64,000 bases of DNA from CAYYMH01 sp964472785 (GTDB lineage: Bacteria > Zhuqueibacterota > Zhuqueibacteria > Thermofontimicrobiales > Thermofontimicrobiaceae), in assembly GCA_964472785.1 (NCBI GenBank), contig CAYYMH010000015.1, positions 24,963-88,962 of the forward strand, in the 5' to 3' direction. A model generated the notes under the pieces. It was not told the origin of the DNA and ran no database searches. It was given only the letters and a program-made list of their open reading frames with translations. Below, piece after piece: positions 43,667-52,140 of this stretch. Each line of letters begins with the position of its first letter. Position 1 is the stretch's first letter. The position numbers and the translations under genes were made by a program.

Positions 43667-44920
43667 TTATTCTATAACAAAAATGACTTGCACATCCTGC
43701 GGCGCATCGGGCCGGATACTGATAAAATGAGCGACAATGTTCTTATTCCCATTGATGGTAACCGAAGCCGACGGATTTGTCCCGCTGAGATCACCGCTCC
43801 AATAATCAAATTCATAACCCGAGCTCCCTGATGCTGTTAATGTTACTTCTTCTCCATAGGTATAATTCGTCTTATCCGGATCTTTCAACACTGATCCGCT
43901 CCCCGAAGGATCAACAGAAATATTCAATGTATATTGTAACTGATTATAATTCGCTGTGACGGATTTATTACCGTTCATGATCACCGTGACTGATGAACCT
44001 GTTCCGCTCGCGTCATCGCTCCATTGATCGAATGAGTAGCCCGCATTGGCGGTAACTGTCAGTGTCACTTCTTCACCGTAATTATAGTTCGACTTGTCTG
44101 GGTCTTTAGTAACCGTTCCACCACCGGTTGGATTATTTACCACAGCCAGCGTGTGTTGCAACTGATTGTAATTGGCAGTAACAGATTGATTTCCATCCAT
44201 AGTTACCGTGACTGAAGAGCTTGTTCCGCTTGCATCCCCACTCCATTGATCAAATGAGTAGCCGGCATTAGCTGATGCCGTAAGTGTGACTTCTTCCCCA
44301 TACGTGTAGCTGGTTTTATCCGGGTCTTTTGTTATTGATCCGCCACCTGATGGATTATTGTTCAGGGTTAATGTGTATTGAATTTGAGTGAAATATGCCA
44401 CAATATTTTTATCCGAATTCATCGTCACATCGACCGTGGCATTGGTACCTGTAATATCGCCACCCCAGTGATCAAATTGATATCCGGAATTAGCAATTGC
44501 AGACAACGTAACCTGTTCACCGTCGATATATTCTGACTTATTCGGATTCTTTGTAACAGACCCACCAGCCGATGGATTTGCACTCACGGCGAGATTAAAA
44601 GCCTGTGGCGTCAGCACATTGGCGTAAGTCGAATACTCACTTTCATTGCTGTTGGCATCGACTGAAGTTACTGCGTAATAATACTGCGTTCCCAGATTAA
44701 TGTTTTCATCATAATAAGTATCGGTTGGATGATTGACCGTTGCAATCAACGTAAAATTCGACTGATCACCAACCGAACGATATATTTTATAGCTTGAAAT
44801 GTTGCCCCCGTCAACTGGGGTCCAGGTTAACTTATTTTTCTGCGCAAGTACAGTTGACGACATCAGAAAAACCCCCAGCAGCAACAGCAAAATTGATAAT
44901 CTTCTCAAATTAATTCTCAT
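43667..44920 (-). CDS. Secreted FN3 plus four InlB-like repeats, no sorting domain
   Basis: The ATG at 44920 has AAGGAG 7 nt upstream, so I drop the longer frame from 44974. The 417-residue product has a signal peptide (about 1-27, ending VLAQ). An FN3-like domain (about 28-105) is near-identical in design to that at 41556. Four tandem divergent InlB-type repeats of about 73 residues follow (about 108-402, each with YTYGEEVTLTASANAGYSFD-like text and a WSGD). It ends DAPQDVQVIFVIE, which looks like the first strand of another FN3 domain. The sorting domain seen in its relatives is missing, so it may be truncated or use a different tail. Confidence 0.8.
   Translation of the reverse strand: MRINLRRLSILLLLLGVFLMSSTVLAQKNKLTWTPVDGGNISSYKIYRSVGDQSNFTLIATVNHPTDTYYDENINLGTQYYYAVTSVDANSNESEYSTYANVLTPQAFNLAVSANPSAGGSVTKNPNKSEYIDGEQVTLSAIANSGYQFDHWGGDITGTNATVDVTMNSDKNIVAYFTQIQYTLTLNNNPSGGGSITKDPDKTSYTYGEEVTLTASANAGYSFDQWSGDASGTSSSVTVTMDGNQSVTANYNQLQHTLAVVNNPTGGGTVTKDPDKSNYNYGEEVTLTVTANAGYSFDQWSDDASGTGSSVTVIMNGNKSVTANYNQLQYTLNISVDPSGSGSVLKDPDKTNYTYGEEVTLTASGSSGYEFDYWSGDLSGTNPSASVTINGNKNIVAHFISIRPDAPQDVQVIFVIE
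43700..44600 (-). repeat. Four tandem InlB-type coding repeats (about 220 nt each)
   Basis: Each unit encodes a core of the form NPsGGGsvTKdPDKs-Y-YGEEVTLTA, then GYsFDqWSGD and a VTANYNQLQ-like end. The two middle units are closest to each other, which suggests recent unequal duplication. Confidence 0.75.
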
Positions 44921-45808
44921 TTCAAACTCCTTTTCGAAATTCAACTTTGTAATGCTTTCCATTTCGTAATCCAATTATTTCATTTTGAAAAACATTATAT
45001 AATTTAAATCTGCTCAACAGCGTTGCAGACGATTGGTTATATTATTCGATTTCAACATATTGATTATATAGTACAAATCAGGTTTATTATTTAATATATA
45101 AGACATATTATTTTACTCTAAATTCTGCTTTTGATGTATTATGTTTGTTTTTGCCATTTTAACTGTAACATTTCGATCAAAGATATATTTTGAACCATCC
45201 TGTATCGTTATTATAAATCATGTGCTACTATCATTTTTTCAAAAACTATACCAGCTAAAAGTGAATAATCCCACTTTCATCAATTTTATTATCTAATTAT
45301 TATATTAACATAAGCTTAAATCACTATAACTCAAAATTTATTTTAAGCACAATAATACTTCACTCATGCAGTTTGAAATATGTTATCATAAGTTGATTTT
45401 TAACAATAATATAGATATTTAAAATCATGTAACAATCTTTTATTGTCAAAATATCTTATTAACTTATGATTTTATTGTAATTATATTTTAATAAACTTAT
45501 AGTTAATTTATTCCATATAAAATATTTCTGTTTGGATTTTCATTTCGTATATTTTTTTTATAGTTATGTATTTTTTATACATCACACAAAAACTTTCAAT
45601 ACTGAATTTATTTCATTTTCCCATTTTCTTTCAAATATTTCTTGACTTTTGAATAATTTTCCGTTATATTTTTTAAGCACCTGCAGGATTCCTCGATCAT
45701 CTAATTAAAATAATTCCTAATACGGTAACGTTAATTCATAAACGTGGGAGCCTTACAACAGTAAAAAAATTTCAGCAACGACAACTCATAAAAATAAAAG
45801 GAAATACC
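44921..45808. other. Intergenic region between divergent surface-protein and TIGR03546 genes
   Basis: These 888 nt are strongly AT-rich. The only supported element is the promoter at 45642-45670. No RNA gene, insertion sequence or open frame of credible composition was seen. Confidence 0.5.
45642..45670 (+). promoter_or_regulatory. Sigma70-like promoter of the TIGR03546/TIGR03545 pair
   Basis: TTGACT (45642-45647), a 17-bp spacer and TATATT (45665-45670) are identical in both hexamers and spacing to the promoter at 4480-4508. The leader would be about 130 nt. Confidence 0.65.
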
Positions 45809-46336
45809 ATGATCTGGTTAAAAATTATCTCGAAATTCATTAAAGCGTTTCGGGCAGGAGAATCTCCCAATCAGATCGCTGCCGGTTTTGGCGTCGGTTT
45901 TCTGATCGGTATCATGCCCCTCTGGACAATTCAGAGTATCTTTTTTATTTTTGTTCTTATTCTTGTTAACATCAACCTGGCTGCTGGTACAGTAGCGTTG
46001 CTGTTAGCAAAACTGTTTGCCTATCTGCTTGACCCCATCTTTCACGACATTGGCTATTTTATCCTCACCGATTTATCATTTATGCAAAATACTTGGGAAG
46101 CGATTTACAATATTCCTCTTGGACCGTTGTCCCGTTTTAACAATACGGTCGTTATGGGGAGCTTTGTCAGTGGAATTATCCTGTTCTTTCCAGTATTCTT
46201 TGGTATGAAAATTTTAGTGGTTGCCTATCGTGAAAGACTGGAAGAACGGATGAAAAAATGGAAAATTGTTCAGGCAATCAAGGGCAGCAAGCTGTTTAAT
46301 TTATATGTCAAGATTCGTGACATAGGAGGTGAATGA
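45809..46336 (+). CDS. TIGR03546-family membrane protein (DUF2062-like)
   Basis: The 175-residue protein opens with a basic amphipathic segment and GESPNQIAAGFGVGFLIGIM, the DUF2062-type entry to the membrane. It has about three to four spans and a basic C-terminal tail. It matches the family annotated as TIGR03546, found in a minority of outer-membrane bacteria and typically next to a TIGR03545 gene, as here. Function is unknown. Its stop overlaps the start of the next gene (ATGATG). Confidence 0.75.
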   Translation: MIWLKIISKFIKAFRAGESPNQIAAGFGVGFLIGIMPLWTIQSIFFIFVLILVNINLAAGTVALLLAKLFAYLLDPIFHDIGYFILTDLSFMQNTWEAIYNIPLGPLSRFNNTVVMGSFVSGIILFFPVFFGMKILVVAYRERLEERMKKWKIVQAIKGSKLFNLYVKIRDIGGE

Positions 46337-48207
46337 TGCGTAAAAAAGGAATAATCATTTTAATTGTCATAATTATCATTTTTGTCGTTGCTGCATATTT
46401 CACCAGAGATTATCGGATTGAAAAAATGTTGGAAAGCATCGGTCAATCTATCGTCGGTGCCAAGGTTGAAATCGATAACTTTCATTTTAGCGTATTAAAA
46501 ATGGAATGTTCCTGGAATCGATTACAGGTTGCATCCAAAGCTGATCCGTGGAAAAATGCACTGGAGACAGGAAACGCTTCGTTTAAATTGGAAACCCGCC
46601 CATTATTCTGGCGGCGGGTAATTATCAAAGAAATGATCATGGAAAATGTTCGCAGTGGCACTCAGCGAACCACGGACGGGAGCTTACCCAAAAAAGAAAA
46701 ACCAGCAGATAAGGAAGAGAAACCGGGGTTCATTAAAAAAGCATCCGCATCCATTCAAAAACAGATCACGGATTTGCCCGTTTTTGATCTGTCCGGTCTC
46801 GGTAAAAAATTGAAAGTGGATTCATTGATTGATGTGAATAACTTGCAGACTGTTCAGGGCTACGAAAAGCTTAAAGAGAATGCTGACAGCAGTTTTGCTT
46901 ATTGGGAACAGCAACTAAAAACGCAAACCTATCTTGAACGAGCGAATGAAATTGAGCAAAAAATGAAGTCGCTGAACTTGGACGAAATCAAAGATGTTCA
47001 GGCAATGACAACCGCATTAACCAAAGTCAACGAGATTCAAAAAGAGGTCAAATCGCTGAAAGAAGAGGTGGAGCAGAAGCATTCCAATTTGTCAGAAACA
47101 TTTACTCAACTTCAATCCAACGTAAAATCAGTGCGTAACAAATTGGATGATGATATCGACAGGGCAAAAAAATTAGCCCATCTAAAAGATTTGGATGTCA
47201 AAGATGTCAGTCTGCTGCTGTTTGGCACACCGGTTGTCAATAAAACGGAAAAAATTCTGGATTACGTTGCTTTGGGCAGAAAATATTTACCGACTGTTAA
47301 AAAATTAAAGGGCAAACCGAAAAAAGAAAGTCCCCCTCGCTTAAAAGGTCAGGACATTCGTTTTCCGTTTCATTACCGTTATCCCAAATTTCTGCTACGG
47401 CAAGCAAAATTCTCGGCAGCAACAGCAGCCGGCGACACCAGCCGGGCATATTTTGTGGAAGGTAATCTGACCGGACTCACCAATCAACCACCGGTGTACG
47501 GACAACCCACCCGGTTCAATCTGGATTTGAATAAAGTTAGCGGAAATGCTTATCAAATCAAAGGAAGCTTAGATCATATCGAAGAATTGGCAAAAGATTC
47601 GCTCTGGGTTACGGCAGCAAACTTCGCAATGGGCAAAGTGGATTTGAAGCCGGGAAAGTATTTTCCCTCCGCGCTTAATGCGAAAAAAGGCGATGTGAAC
47701 TTAGCAGGATTTTTTATTGGCGATGAAATCGATCTCAAATTGGACGTGGTTGCCTCGCCGGTCGAATTTATTTTTCAGGAAAAAGCAAAGGACAAAATTG
47801 CCCAAATCGTCAGGGATGTGCTGAACGGATTGGACCGGGTGACGCTCACCGCAAAACTGACCGGTGAAAAAAATGACTATCAAATGGGCATGAATTCCAA
47901 TGTGGATCGCGTACTCGCAGACCAGGTCAAAAAAACCATTGCAAAAAATTTGCGCGAAGCACAGCAGCAGGTGGAAAACTATGTGCGCGCTGAAGCAGCA
48001 AAACGGCGCGAACAAGTGGAATCACTGATTGAGAAAAAACGAGAGACCATGTACGCCGAGCTGGACAAAGCCAAGCAAAAAGTACAGGAAAAATACGACG
48101 AATTCGAAGAAAAGAAAAAGGAACTGGAAAAACGCATCGAAGACGAAAAGGACAAGCTGTCAGATCAGGCAAAGAAGAAATTGAAGGATTTGTTCAAGAA
48201 GCCGTAG
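46333..48207 (+). CDS. TIGR03545-family protein, membrane-anchored with AsmA-like and coiled-coil parts
   Basis: The 624-residue protein has an N-terminal membrane anchor (about 4-25) followed by an AsmA/DUF748-like opening (VEIDNFHFSVLKMECSWNRL). Coiled coil lies at about 200-275. A beta-rich middle section runs from about 340 to 500. A long charged helix (about 535-624) is rich in E, K and Q. This is the second member of the TIGR03546/TIGR03545 pair. The start could be either ATG of ATGATG; GGAGGTGA is directly upstream, so the second ATG (46336) is slightly better placed. The AsmA-like start suggests envelope or lipid-transport work (inference). Confidence 0.75.
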   Translation: MMRKKGIIILIVIIIIFVVAAYFTRDYRIEKMLESIGQSIVGAKVEIDNFHFSVLKMECSWNRLQVASKADPWKNALETGNASFKLETRPLFWRRVIIKEMIMENVRSGTQRTTDGSLPKKEKPADKEEKPGFIKKASASIQKQITDLPVFDLSGLGKKLKVDSLIDVNNLQTVQGYEKLKENADSSFAYWEQQLKTQTYLERANEIEQKMKSLNLDEIKDVQAMTTALTKVNEIQKEVKSLKEEVEQKHSNLSETFTQLQSNVKSVRNKLDDDIDRAKKLAHLKDLDVKDVSLLLFGTPVVNKTEKILDYVALGRKYLPTVKKLKGKPKKESPPRLKGQDIRFPFHYRYPKFLLRQAKFSAATAAGDTSRAYFVEGNLTGLTNQPPVYGQPTRFNLDLNKVSGNAYQIKGSLDHIEELAKDSLWVTAANFAMGKVDLKPGKYFPSALNAKKGDVNLAGFFIGDEIDLKLDVVASPVEFIFQEKAKDKIAQIVRDVLNGLDRVTLTAKLTGEKNDYQMGMNSNVDRVLADQVKKTIAKNLREAQQQVENYVRAEAAKRREQVESLIEKKRETMYAELDKAKQKVQEKYDEFEEKKKELEKRIEDEKDKLSDQAKKKLKDLFKKP

Positions 48208-48439
48208 TTTTTAACTATGGTAAAAAAAATATATATTAATGACAATTCTAAAATTCAATCGCCGAGGGCGCGGAGACCACAGAGATTTTTTTTAGAATCT
48301 TTTAACTCGGAAGAAATATTGATTATTAAATGTCATTAAATTTACATTTTTCGAGTATTTCATTGTATTTCGTGGGCATTAAGAATATTCGTTTTAGTTT
48401 TGCAAATTGAAAATTTGTCATTTGAGAAGGAGACCATCC
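48208..48439 (+). other. Intergenic region with a G/C-rich patch
   Basis: This 232-nt gap is AT-rich except for 48261-48284, a purine-rich patch (GCCGAGGGCGCGGAG followed by ACCACAGAG) that differs sharply from its surroundings. It recalls degenerate dispersed intergenic motifs I remember from other genomes. No terminator or strong promoter stands out. Confidence 0.3.
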
Positions 48440-49894
48440 ATGAACAAAAATGTCTTATTAAAATTTGTTATCTCAGTATTTCTCATCGCCCTCATCGCCT
48501 GGGCAATTAACTGTGCTGTTAATCCGGTGACTGGGAAACGTGAATTTATGCTGCTCACCGAAGGTGACGAAATTGCATTGGGCAAGCAGACAGACCAGCA
48601 GGTGGTACAAACTTACGGTATTTACGATCATCCACAGTTACAGAATTATATTAACACGTTGGGACAGCGCATGGCAAAGTTGAGCCACCGACCAGACCTG
48701 CAATGGGAATTCAAATTGCTGGACTCACCGGTGATCAACGCTTTTGCCGTACCCGGCGGATTTATTTATTTTACGCGGGGTATTTTAGCTTATCTGAATA
48801 ACGAAGCGGAATTAGCCGGCGTGATCGGTCACGAAATCGGTCACGTAACCGCCAGACATACAGCTAAATCCTACAGCAAATCCATGGTGACGCAACTGGG
48901 GTTTCAGGTCGGCGGCATGTTATCCGAAACTTTCCGTAAATATTCGGGCATCGCTGAATTTGGCGTGGGAATGTTATTTTTGAGTTTTAGCAGGGATGAC
49001 GAACGGCAGGCAGACGCGCTGGGTGTTGAGTATTCCAGCAGAGCAGGTTACGATGCCATGAACATGGCCAACTTTTTCGTCACTTTGGAACGGCTGCATC
49101 CGAGCTCTGCGCAAAGCGGATTACCGGAATGGTTCTCCACGCATCCCAATCCGCCCGATCGAGTGAAGGCAATCGAAAAAGACGCCCAAAAATGGAAGAC
49201 CAAACTACAAAAATCAAACTATGCAACGAAAGATAACGAATATTTACAAAAGCTGGACGGCATGATTTACGGCGAAGACCCGCAGCAAGGCTATGTTGAG
49301 GGCAACATGTTTTATCATCCACAACTGAAATTTCAATTCCCAGTTCCCAGTCAGTGGAATATAAACAACACGCCTACGCAGGTGCAGATGTTCACTCAGG
49401 AACAGGACGCAGTTATCATTTTCACTTTGGCATCCGCCGCCTCACCCAATGCTGCCGCAGACGCCTTCATCAGTAGCAGCCAGGCGACTGTTAAAAGCAG
49501 ACAAAATGAACGAGTGAACGGTTTATCAGCTCATACTGTCCTGTCAGAGATTACGGCTGAACAGTCCACCGTGCCGGTCGTTTCCTATTTTGTGGAAATG
49601 GATAACAAGGTTTTTACATTTCACGGTTACACGAGTCAGCAGCAGTTCAATTCTTATTTATCTACCTTAAAAACACCGATGACCGGATTCAAGCGTTTAA
49701 CCAATCGTAGTAAAATCAATGTGCAACCGGATCAATTGATCATTCGAAAAACAACCCGTCAGCAAACGTTGCAACGCTCGCTTCAACAATTCGGCGTTCC
49801 TTCTGACCAAATGGAAGACATTGCTATTATGAATGGTAAACAGTTATCCGATCAATTGGCAACGAATACGTTGTTGAAAATTGTGAAGAAATAA
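48440..49894 (+). CDS. M48-family metalloprotease, BepA-like, with C-terminal extension
   Basis: The ATG at 48440 has AGAAGGAG about 7 nt upstream. The 484-residue protein starts with a hydrophobic segment ending WAINC, a possible lipoprotein site though the residue before Cys is atypical. The zinc motif is HEIGH, followed by the third ligand in SRDDERQADALG. The substrate-loop text (SPVINAFAVPGGFIYFTRGI) is standard for M48 proteases that police the outer membrane. Residues about 300-430 form a beta-rich domain. A last segment of about 50 residues (PDQLIIRKTTRQQTLQRSLQ onward) looks LysM-like. It acts in the periplasm, probably on misassembled envelope proteins. Confidence 0.88.
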   Translation: MNKNVLLKFVISVFLIALIAWAINCAVNPVTGKREFMLLTEGDEIALGKQTDQQVVQTYGIYDHPQLQNYINTLGQRMAKLSHRPDLQWEFKLLDSPVINAFAVPGGFIYFTRGILAYLNNEAELAGVIGHEIGHVTARHTAKSYSKSMVTQLGFQVGGMLSETFRKYSGIAEFGVGMLFLSFSRDDERQADALGVEYSSRAGYDAMNMANFFVTLERLHPSSAQSGLPEWFSTHPNPPDRVKAIEKDAQKWKTKLQKSNYATKDNEYLQKLDGMIYGEDPQQGYVEGNMFYHPQLKFQFPVPSQWNINNTPTQVQMFTQEQDAVIIFTLASAASPNAAADAFISSSQATVKSRQNERVNGLSAHTVLSEITAEQSTVPVVSYFVEMDNKVFTFHGYTSQQQFNSYLSTLKTPMTGFKRLTNRSKINVQPDQLIIRKTTRQQTLQRSLQQFGVPSDQMEDIAIMNGKQLSDQLATNTLLKIVKK

Positions 49895-49901
49895 AATCAT
49901 T

Positions 49902-49934
49902 TCCTTCCGAAGGTATACCGGGCCTTCGGAAGGA
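49902..49934. terminator. Perfect hairpin between convergent genes
   Basis: CCTTCCGAAGG (49903-49913) and CCTTCGGAAGG (49923-49933) form an 11-bp stem, 12 with the flanking T-A, around a 9-nt loop. It lies between the M48 gene and the convergent LamG gene and probably acts in both directions, though no T tract follows. Confidence 0.6.
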
Positions 49935-49991
49935 TATAATCATCCACAGCCGACAAAAAATAAATCCAAACAAACAAAGCAAAGGTATCGA

Positions 49992-51761
49992 TTATTTGAT
50001 CACTGTTAATTTCTTAATGTTTGAAAATCCGGCTGTCTGCAGCTGAATGAAATAAACACCACTGGGGACATCTTTGCCCAGACAATCTTTCCCATTCCAA
50101 ATAATTTCATAATATCCAACGACTTGCCGTTCATCGATCAACTGACTTACGATCTCACCCTGCAAATTAATGATTCGTAGTAATACATTCGATGGCTTCG
50201 GAAGCTGATAGCGAATTTGCGTCTGCATATTGAATGGATTGGGGTAATTTTGGAACAGCACATACGAATCTGGTAAATTCAATCCATCAAATGATTGAGG
50301 CAGAGGTTTACCCAAATTGTGCGGTACAGTGACAGTCACATCTGCAGTGGCACTATTCCCCGAAGCATCTGTTGCTCGATATGTGATAGTATAAATCCTG
50401 CCTGTCCCGGTTCCCAACCGCTCCGCACGAAGCTGAAATTCCGTGTCCGGCGTACCGACCTCATGTCCCAAGATGTCAGGAAAATTTTTCTTTCCGGGAC
50501 CAGCTTCCGGCTCATTGCTAGTGATGGATAGTAGCATCCAACTTGGGTTTTCATCACAAACATCGCTTACAGTCACAGTTGCCGTAATATCCTTCATCTT
50601 GTGATTCGGTGGCCAGAGTCGATCCGGGTCAACCACAACCGAAATATCAGGTGGTGTGGTATCTTCAATTGTGATATCAACATAATCAGGATCGGAATCT
50701 ACAGTACCATCATTCACCACTAATTGAATCGTTGTGGTTCCCAACGGCAGATAAATTGTTGGCGTTGCACCAGTAGCACCACCACCGTCCCAGGTCCATT
50801 TGTAAGTTAAGGAATCGCCATCCGGATCATAGGAGCCGGTACCATCAAGCGATACTTCGGTAGCACAACAGGAGGGGCATTCTATTGTTTGATCGGGACC
50901 AGCGTTGGCTGTTGGAGTGGTATTATGTTCAATGAGCCGATCCGAAAAATCAGTTTTTGCATAATCATAAATTTTAAAATTATCCATTACTCCCTGGGCA
51001 CCCGGGTATGCTAATAATCTTGTGTGCTGACGATAAGAAGTACGTGAATCTGACATCAGCCAAACACATTTTATAGCACCTACAGCCCAATTATTATTGG
51101 TTGTCGAACAAATTTCCACACCATCTCTAAAAACAATTATAGTCTTACCACCGGTATTGAATATGCCATTCTTGTCATAGACAAACGCTAAATGCATCTC
51201 ATCGCCCTCACTCCATTGTGATGGTAATTCCCCTGATCCCCCGTTAAGTATGTTCTCAGAAGTCCTCGGTAAAGCTCCAATATGATAGCGATACGAAGGA
51301 CGTCCACTCATAAATCGATCATTTATAAAATATAAATAACCAGTTCCATCACTTTGAGGTGGATCAGGAGGGTGAGTAACGACATCAGCGGTTGAAATCC
51401 AAGGACGCCATTGATTATAACTATGGTCAGTATAACCGGCTTTCCACCAAAACTCAATAGTACCTTTTTCAGTGGTTAGATTGAGCTCGGTAATGTCAAT
51501 AGCAACCTTGCAGTGATATTGATCAGCCCAAGTATATGGTGCTCGAACACCATTACCGAATTTGAAGCTTTCAAATGATAATTCTCCTTCTAAATTATCA
51601 AAAAAAGCATCGGGGCCAATTTCACTTGGTATATATCCACTAATTTCGTGCTCTAACCTGTTCCATAAAATAGGTTGATCCTGACTATATGCGATATTAA
51701 AAATCAGAAGCATTAAAAACATAGAAATAAATGATGCCGTCAGAAATATTTTGTTTTTCAT
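49992..51761 (-). CDS. Secreted LamG-like/PKD/HYR-type protein with type A sorting domain
   Basis: The 589-residue protein has a signal peptide (about 1-27). A concanavalin/LamG-like domain (about 28-275) carries FEFWWKA-type strands (IEFWWKAGYTDHSYNQW) and YDYAKTDFSDRLIEH. A PKD-like domain (about 283-370; TANAGPDQTIE, GTGSYDPDGDSLTYKWTWDG) is followed by an Ig/HYR-like domain (about 375-480). The sorting module (about 500-589) has QNYPNPFNMQTQIRYQLP and ends KKLTVIK. Its first 275 residues are highly similar to those of the 1554-residue protein at 55192, a clear N-terminal duplication. AGGAGA precedes the ATG. It likely binds surface glycans (inference). Confidence 0.85.
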   Translation of the reverse strand: MKNKIFLTASFISMFLMLLIFNIAYSQDQPILWNRLEHEISGYIPSEIGPDAFFDNLEGELSFESFKFGNGVRAPYTWADQYHCKVAIDITELNLTTEKGTIEFWWKAGYTDHSYNQWRPWISTADVVTHPPDPPQSDGTGYLYFINDRFMSGRPSYRYHIGALPRTSENILNGGSGELPSQWSEGDEMHLAFVYDKNGIFNTGGKTIIVFRDGVEICSTTNNNWAVGAIKCVWLMSDSRTSYRQHTRLLAYPGAQGVMDNFKIYDYAKTDFSDRLIEHNTTPTANAGPDQTIECPSCCATEVSLDGTGSYDPDGDSLTYKWTWDGGGATGATPTIYLPLGTTTIQLVVNDGTVDSDPDYVDITIEDTTPPDISVVVDPDRLWPPNHKMKDITATVTVSDVCDENPSWMLLSITSNEPEAGPGKKNFPDILGHEVGTPDTEFQLRAERLGTGTGRIYTITYRATDASGNSATADVTVTVPHNLGKPLPQSFDGLNLPDSYVLFQNYPNPFNMQTQIRYQLPKPSNVLLRIINLQGEIVSQLIDERQVVGYYEIIWNGKDCLGKDVPSGVYFIQLQTAGFSNIKKLTVIK

Positions 51762-52140
51762 TTTTTTATCTCCTACATAAAGTAATTTTATTACTTTGAA
51801 TTAGAGTTGAAATGACCACATTCTCCGATCTGACGTCATTATTTTTTTTATATAAAATCCGTGGGCGATCCAACATAACTGTACTAAATTATAATCCATT
51901 CTTATGTAACTTTAATTTTTAGATCTACCGAATAATTATAATTTTTTTCAGTTCCAACATTAAGGAGGCACTAGAATTCGTAAAATAATCGGCTTCCTCC
52001 AAACTGATTTGTTAAGCTTTTTTGTAGACTTCATGGTTTCTTCCACTTCGTAAAAAGTATTTTTTTAATTCTGTAAAAATGGCTACATTTGTTGTACATT
52101 GTAACAATGGTGAGTGAATTAAATAATTTACAATTTGTCC
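51762..52140 (-). other. Intergenic region upstream of the LamG gene
   Basis: The 379-nt gap holds an AAAGTAATTTTATTACTTT inverted repeat (51779-51797) in the leader of the LamG gene. A minus-strand TATAAT (51893-51888) has only a weak -35 (TTAAAG, 16 bp). A GGAGG...CCTCC pair (51964 to about 52000) may be the end of the upstream gene's transcript. Nothing else is supported. Confidence 0.35.

Noticed and set aside
44921..45641. Search for RNA genes or mobile elements in the 0.9-kb AT-rich gap
   Set aside because: No tRNA-like cloverleaf, inverted terminal repeats or transposase fragment could be seen.
49080..49322. 80-codon minus-strand frame within the M48 gene
   Set aside because: Shadow frame of a well-supported metalloprotease gene.
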